7,665 nt of DNA from Lachnospiraceae bacterium. Lineage in GTDB: Bacteria > Bacillota > Clostridia > Lachnospirales > Lachnospiraceae. Below, piece by piece: positions 5,673-7,665 of this stretch. The stretch covers positions 1 to 7,665 of the forward strand of contig JAJBTR010000311.1 in NCBI GenBank assembly GCA_020860745.1, given 5' to 3'. Numbering within the stretch: position 1 is the first letter of the stretch; each line of letters begins with the position of its first letter. Below the pieces are notes generated by a model, which had not been told where the DNA came from, made no database searches, and was given only the letters and a program-made list of their open reading frames with translations. A program made the translations under genes and the position numbers.

Positions 5673-5701
5673 GGGTAGGAGGCGGCTTTTGCCTCATACC
5701 C
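5673..5701 (+). promoter_or_regulatory. Stem-loop 1 between Maff2 and the TrbL-like gene
   Basis: GGGTAGGAGGC at 5673-5683 pairs with GCCTCATACCC at 5691-5701 (11 positions, one mismatch) around a GGCTTTT loop. No T-run follows, so it is not a classical terminator. It may stabilise the 3' end of the Maff2 message or mark a processing site. Confidence 0.55.
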
Positions 5702-5718
5702 CCGCGCATATAAAAATC

Positions 5719-5752
5719 TCCCGGCTGCGGGCGGGATTGCCTGCGGCCGGGA
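5719..5752 (+). promoter_or_regulatory. Stem-loop 2, very stable, just before the TrbL-like ribosome binding site
   Basis: TCCCGGCTGCGGGC at 5719-5732 pairs with GCCTGCGGCCGGGA at 5739-5752: 14 continuous pairs with two G-T wobbles and a GGGATT loop. It ends four bases before the AAGGGAGGT site of the next gene and has no T-run. It could set the ratio of Maff2 to TrbL expression by processing or partial transcription arrest. Confidence 0.6.
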
Positions 5753-5772
5753 TGCGAAGGGAGGTAAGCTGA

Positions 5773-6180
5773 TTGAACCTTATATTTAATAACTTTGAGA
5801 CATGGCTGAGGGAACTGCTCATCGACGGCATCATGGATAACCTGACCGGGCTGTTCGATTCGGTGAATACCCGGGTCGGGAGCATCGCCGCGGAAGTAGG
5901 GACAACGCCGGCAGAGTTTTCCCCGGATATGTTCACAATGATCCGGACCCTATCTGAGACGGTCATCATGCCGATCGCCGGCATCATCCTCACCTTCATC
6001 TGCTGCTGGGAGCTGGTCCAGATGATCATCGACCACAACAACCTGGCCAATTTCGAGACATGGATTTTTTTTAAGTGGATCTTCAAGACCTTCGTTGCCG
6101 TGATGCTGATCTCCAACTGCTTCGATATCACGATGGCGGTCTTTGACGTGGCGCAGAACATCGTCAATTCCAGCGGCTGA
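5773..6180 (+). CDS. TrbL/VirB6-like channel protein, N-terminal part (ends at in-frame TGA)
   Basis: The first 135 residues of a conserved ICE inner-membrane transfer protein. The TTG start at 5773 has an excellent AAGGGAGGT site at 5757-5765 and gives the expected beginning (NLIFNNFETWLRELLIDGIM, residues 2-21). An amphipathic N-terminal region with the family sequence DNLTGLFDSVN is followed by membrane helices at about 64-86 (VIMPIAGIILTFICCWELV) and 98-118. It stops at TGA 6178-6180 straight after AQNIVNSSG, exactly where relatives continue with a short Gly-containing loop and the second half. The stop is in the same frame as the downstream ORF, so a single base change is the likely cause. 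Alone it would lack three of five membrane segments and probably cannot form the channel. Confidence 0.75.
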   Translation: MNLIFNNFETWLRELLIDGIMDNLTGLFDSVNTRVGSIAAEVGTTPAEFSPDMFTMIRTLSETVIMPIAGIILTFICCWELVQMIIDHNNLANFETWIFFKWIFKTFVAVMLISNCFDITMAVFDVAQNIVNSSG

Positions 6181-6201
6181 CTGATCTCGGGGACTACAGC
6201 G

Positions 6202-6639
6202 GTGAGCGGTTCAATGCTGGATACGATGGAGGCGACGATAGAAGACATGGAGCTGGCACCGCTGATCGGACTGTACCTGACCTCGTTCATCATCCAGATC
6301 ACCATGTACGCCCTCTCCGTCGTGATCTTCATCATCATCTACGGGAGGATGATCGAGATCTATCTGATGACAAGCCTCGCCCCGATCCCGTTTGCGACAT
6401 TTGCGAACCGGGAGCAGAGCCAGATCGGGCAGAACTACCTGCGCTCCCTGATCGCCCTGGGGTTCCAGGGATTCCTGATCATGGTATGCGTGGGGATCTA
6501 TGCGGTGCTGATTCAGAACATCCCGGTTTCGGAGCACATCGCTGCGACCCTGTGGGGGATCGTCGGATACACGGTGCTGCTCGTCTTTACCTTATTTAAG
6601 ACCGGCAGCCTCTCGAAGAGTATTATGAATGCCCATTGA
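6202..6639 (+). CDS. TrbL/VirB6-like channel protein, C-terminal part
   Basis: The remaining coding half, in the same frame as the part ending at 6180. Reading from GTG 6202 gives 145 residues; an ATG at 6214 is an alternative, and neither has a strong ribosome binding site, which argues against a genuine separate gene. It has membrane helices at about 20-47, 84-104 and 114-134. The strongly conserved family blocks are present: YGRMIEIYLMTSLAPIPFAT at 47-66 and LFKTGSLSKSIMNAH at the C-terminus (131-145). All are intact and codon use matches the first half, so the break is recent. Reinitiation across the 21 bases after the stop could yield some C-terminal product. Confidence 0.72.
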   Translation: MSGSMLDTMEATIEDMELAPLIGLYLTSFIIQITMYALSVVIFIIIYGRMIEIYLMTSLAPIPFATFANREQSQIGQNYLRSLIALGFQGFLIMVCVGIYAVLIQNIPVSEHIAATLWGIVGYTVLLVFTLFKTGSLSKSIMNAH

Positions 6640-6700
6640 TAACCAGGGCATGACAACTGACAGCAGGACAGAAGAAAAACCAGGAAAGAGGTGAGATTTT

Positions 6701-7015
6701 ATGGCGGCGTATGTATCCGTGCCCCGTGACTTAACGAGGGTAAAGAGCAAAGTATTTTTTAACCTGACCAGGCGGCAGCTGATCTGCTTTGGTGCGGCGG
6801 CTCTGATCGGGGTGCCGTCCTATTTCGGGATCCGGCACCTCGGGAATACGAGCCTTGCCGCGATGTGCATGGTGCTCATCATGCTGCCCCTTTTCCTCCT
6901 CGCCATGTACGAGAACAGAGGAAAGTTCCGGGCGGAATATATGGCCGCTTATCCTTCTGCTTCTGGTGCTGGGCGGTATCGGTGGATACTTCGCTTATAC
7001 CAGACTGAAAGATAG
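6701..7015 (+). CDS. PrgI-family transfer protein, C-terminus replaced
   Basis: Predicted 104-aa small membrane protein; PrgI (TcpE/VirB3-like) normally sits just before the VirB4 ATPase and anchors it to the channel. ATG 6701 follows GAAAGAGGTGAG with proper spacing. Residues 1-70 match the family well: MAAYVSVPRDLTRVKSKV, then two membrane helices at about 26-44 and 51-69 ending LPLFLLAMYE. After about residue 73 the similarity stops. The rest (KFRAEYMAAYPSASG ... LYQTER) is an out-of-frame reading of a DUF4366-type C-terminus, and the ORF ends at a chance TAG at 7013-7015. The expected VirB4 gene is absent. This is a deletion junction at about 6912-6935, so the protein is truncated and its partner ATPase is missing. 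Confidence 0.75.
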   Translation: MAAYVSVPRDLTRVKSKVFFNLTRRQLICFGAAALIGVPSYFGIRHLGNTSLAAMCMVLIMLPLFLLAMYENRGKFRAEYMAAYPSASGAGRYRWILRLYQTER

Positions 7016-7160
7016 GAAAAAGGATGCAGAGCAGACAGATCCGGATGATGAGTATATCACTGACGACGATGCCGAAGCAGATGATTACCTCAATGATGAG
7101 TATGAGGAAGATGAGGGAGACGGTTCTGATGAGGAACCGGTATGCCCGTACCGGCATTGA
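6921..7160 (+). pseudogene. DUF4366-type (CD1107-associated) membrane protein, C-terminal remnant
   Basis: In the frame ending TGA 7158-7160 the sequence reads ESSGRNIWPLILLLLVLGG, a membrane helix, then YFAYTRLKDRKKD and a long acidic tail rich in Asp/Glu (DDEYITDDDAEADDY and beyond). A single C-terminal helix followed by a short basic stop-transfer and an acidic cytoplasmic tail is the usual end of DUF4366 proteins in these ICEs, which lie several genes downstream of PrgI. The N-terminal extracellular domain, signal peptide and start are gone. Upstream codons of this frame belong to an out-of-frame reading of PrgI. The assignment rests on topology, composition and context, and is moderately sure. 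Confidence 0.6.
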
Positions 7161-7205
7161 TATGTGATGCCGGGGAGCAGCTTTCGGGCTGCTCTTACAT
7201 AATTT
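7151..7205 (+). terminator. Double hairpin terminator after the transfer remnant
   Basis: CCGGCAT at 7151-7157 pairs with ATGCCGG at 7167-7173. Directly after, GAGCAGC at 7175-7181 pairs with GCTGCTC at 7188-7194 around a TTTCGG loop, extended by G-T pairs. The following bases (TTACATAATTTT) are only moderately T-rich, so strength is uncertain. Placed just after the stop at 7160, it separates the ICE remnant from the next transcription unit. Confidence 0.55.
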
Positions 7206-7217
7206 TAAATTTACAGA

Positions 7218-7246
7218 TTGAAGCGGATGTCCGACATTGATATAAT
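7218..7246 (+). promoter_or_regulatory. Sigma-A-type promoter of the HD-domain gene
   Basis: TTGAAG at 7218-7223 and a perfect TATAAT at 7241-7246 are separated by 17 bases. Transcription would start near 7253, about 46 bases before ATG 7299. It follows the terminator, so the gene is independently transcribed. Confidence 0.7.
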
Positions 7247-7298
7247 GAAGAAAACTACTCATGGGAGAGGCCTATATCAAATGTAGGCGGGAACAGTT

Positions 7299-7665
7299 AT
7301 GCTTTATACGCCATTGACAAACAAAGCATTGCGCATTGCATATGATGCACATGCCGGACAATACGATTCATGTAATATCCCGTATATTTTCCACCCACTC
7401 CACCTGGCAGAACAGATGGAAGATGAGGTCACTACCTGTACGGCTTTGCTTCACGATGTGGTAGAAGATACGCAGATAACTTTTGAAGATCTGGAAAAAG
7501 ATTTTCCGAAAGAAGTTATGGATGCGCTTCGTTTGCTGACACATGATCTTCAAACGGATTATTTTGATTATGTAAGAAAAATCCGTACAAACCCGGTTGC
7601 AAAAGCGGTAAAGCTGGCGGATCTGGCACATAATTCTGATGAAAGCCGATATGCCGGATGTGATG
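7299..7665 (+). CDS. HD-domain (p)ppGpp hydrolase-like protein, 3' end outside window
   Basis: The first 122 residues of a predicted metal-dependent phosphohydrolase of the RelA/SpoT HD family, small single-domain type; the likely substrate is (p)ppGpp or a related nucleotide, inferred from family only. ATG 7299 follows a GGCGGGA site and is the only start, since an in-frame TAG lies at 7284-7286. Metal-binding residues are in place: H32 in YIFHPLHLA, H52-D53 followed by E56-D57 in ALLHDVVEDT, and D108 in VKLADLAHN. The KLADLAHNSD form, instead of KLADRLHN of long RelA/SpoT enzymes, is usual in stand-alone HD proteins. No synthetase or TGS domain is visible, although the C-terminus is unseen. 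It may be an ICE accessory gene or adjoining chromosome; nothing here decides that. Confidence 0.8.
   Translation, partial: MLYTPLTNKALRIAYDAHAGQYDSCNIPYIFHPLHLAEQMEDEVTTCTALLHDVVEDTQITFEDLEKDFPKEVMDALRLLTHDLQTDYFDYVRKIRTNPVAKAVKLADLAHNSDESRYAGCD

Larger units (their letters stand above)
5773..6639 (+). pseudogene. Full-length TrbL-like gene split by one nonsense codon
   Basis: Read as one frame this is 289 codons counting the internal TGA (6178-6180) and the terminal TGA, about the length I recall for intact relatives. The reading frame is unbroken on both sides of the TGA, and no other disruption is seen. Relatives have a glycine near this point (AGVI-like), so a GGA-to-TGA change is a plausible origin; that step is inferred. 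Confidence 0.7.

Noticed and set aside
6178..6180. TGA recoded as an amino acid (selenocysteine or tryptophan)
   Set aside because: Other genes here end normally at TGA, no SECIS-like context is evident, and a glycine is expected at this place.
5694..6338. Antisense ORF of 214 codons opposite the TrbL-like gene
   Set aside because: The sense strand carries conserved membrane-protein motifs; the antisense frame looks like a shadow of its codon bias.

Overview
The window is a stretch of an integrative conjugative element (ICE) of the Tn1549/CTn type from a Gram-positive, Clostridia-like gut bacterium (Lachnospiraceae or a relative is the best guess). The evidence is the gene order (replication initiator, DnaC-like loader, ParA, ParB, Maff2, TrbL/VirB6-like protein, PrgI, DUF4366-type tail), strong GGAGG-type ribosome binding sites, TTG starts and short overlaps between genes. 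All genes are on the + strand.

Layout. Positions 1-3505 hold a tightly packed replication/partition module: the end of a small cysteine-rich protein, a winged-helix replication initiator with 15-bp repeats inside its own gene, a DnaC-like ATPase, ParA and ParB. The far C-terminus of ParB looks replaced. Positions 3579-4914 hold a more A+T-rich cargo gene with its own promoter, an AAA_14/DUF4143 ATPase. It is bracketed by two diverged direct repeats (3485-3578 and 5104-5203) and followed by a decayed coding remnant. Positions 5131-5444 have no intact gene and contain two rho-independent terminators. Positions 5445-7160 are what remains of the mating-channel module: intact Maff2, a TrbL-like gene cut by an in-frame TGA, and PrgI joined out of frame to the last part of a DUF4366-type membrane protein. 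A hairpin terminator and a near-consensus promoter then lead into an HD-domain (p)ppGpp-hydrolase-like gene that runs off the right edge.

How it fits together. The left module would replicate and stably maintain the excised element. The right module should build the type IV secretion channel, but it lacks VirB4, the NlpC/P60 protein and most of DUF4366, and no VirD4/PcfB genes lie between parB and Maff2, where I recall them in relatives. TrbL is also broken. The simplest reading is an ICE that has lost self-transfer while keeping replication/partition functions and gaining a cargo ATPase. The most notable signals are the possible origin inside the initiator gene, the repeat-flanked ATPase cassette fused into the end of parB, and the PrgI::DUF4366 deletion scar. 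Family assignments rest on recall of protein families; no database search was run.
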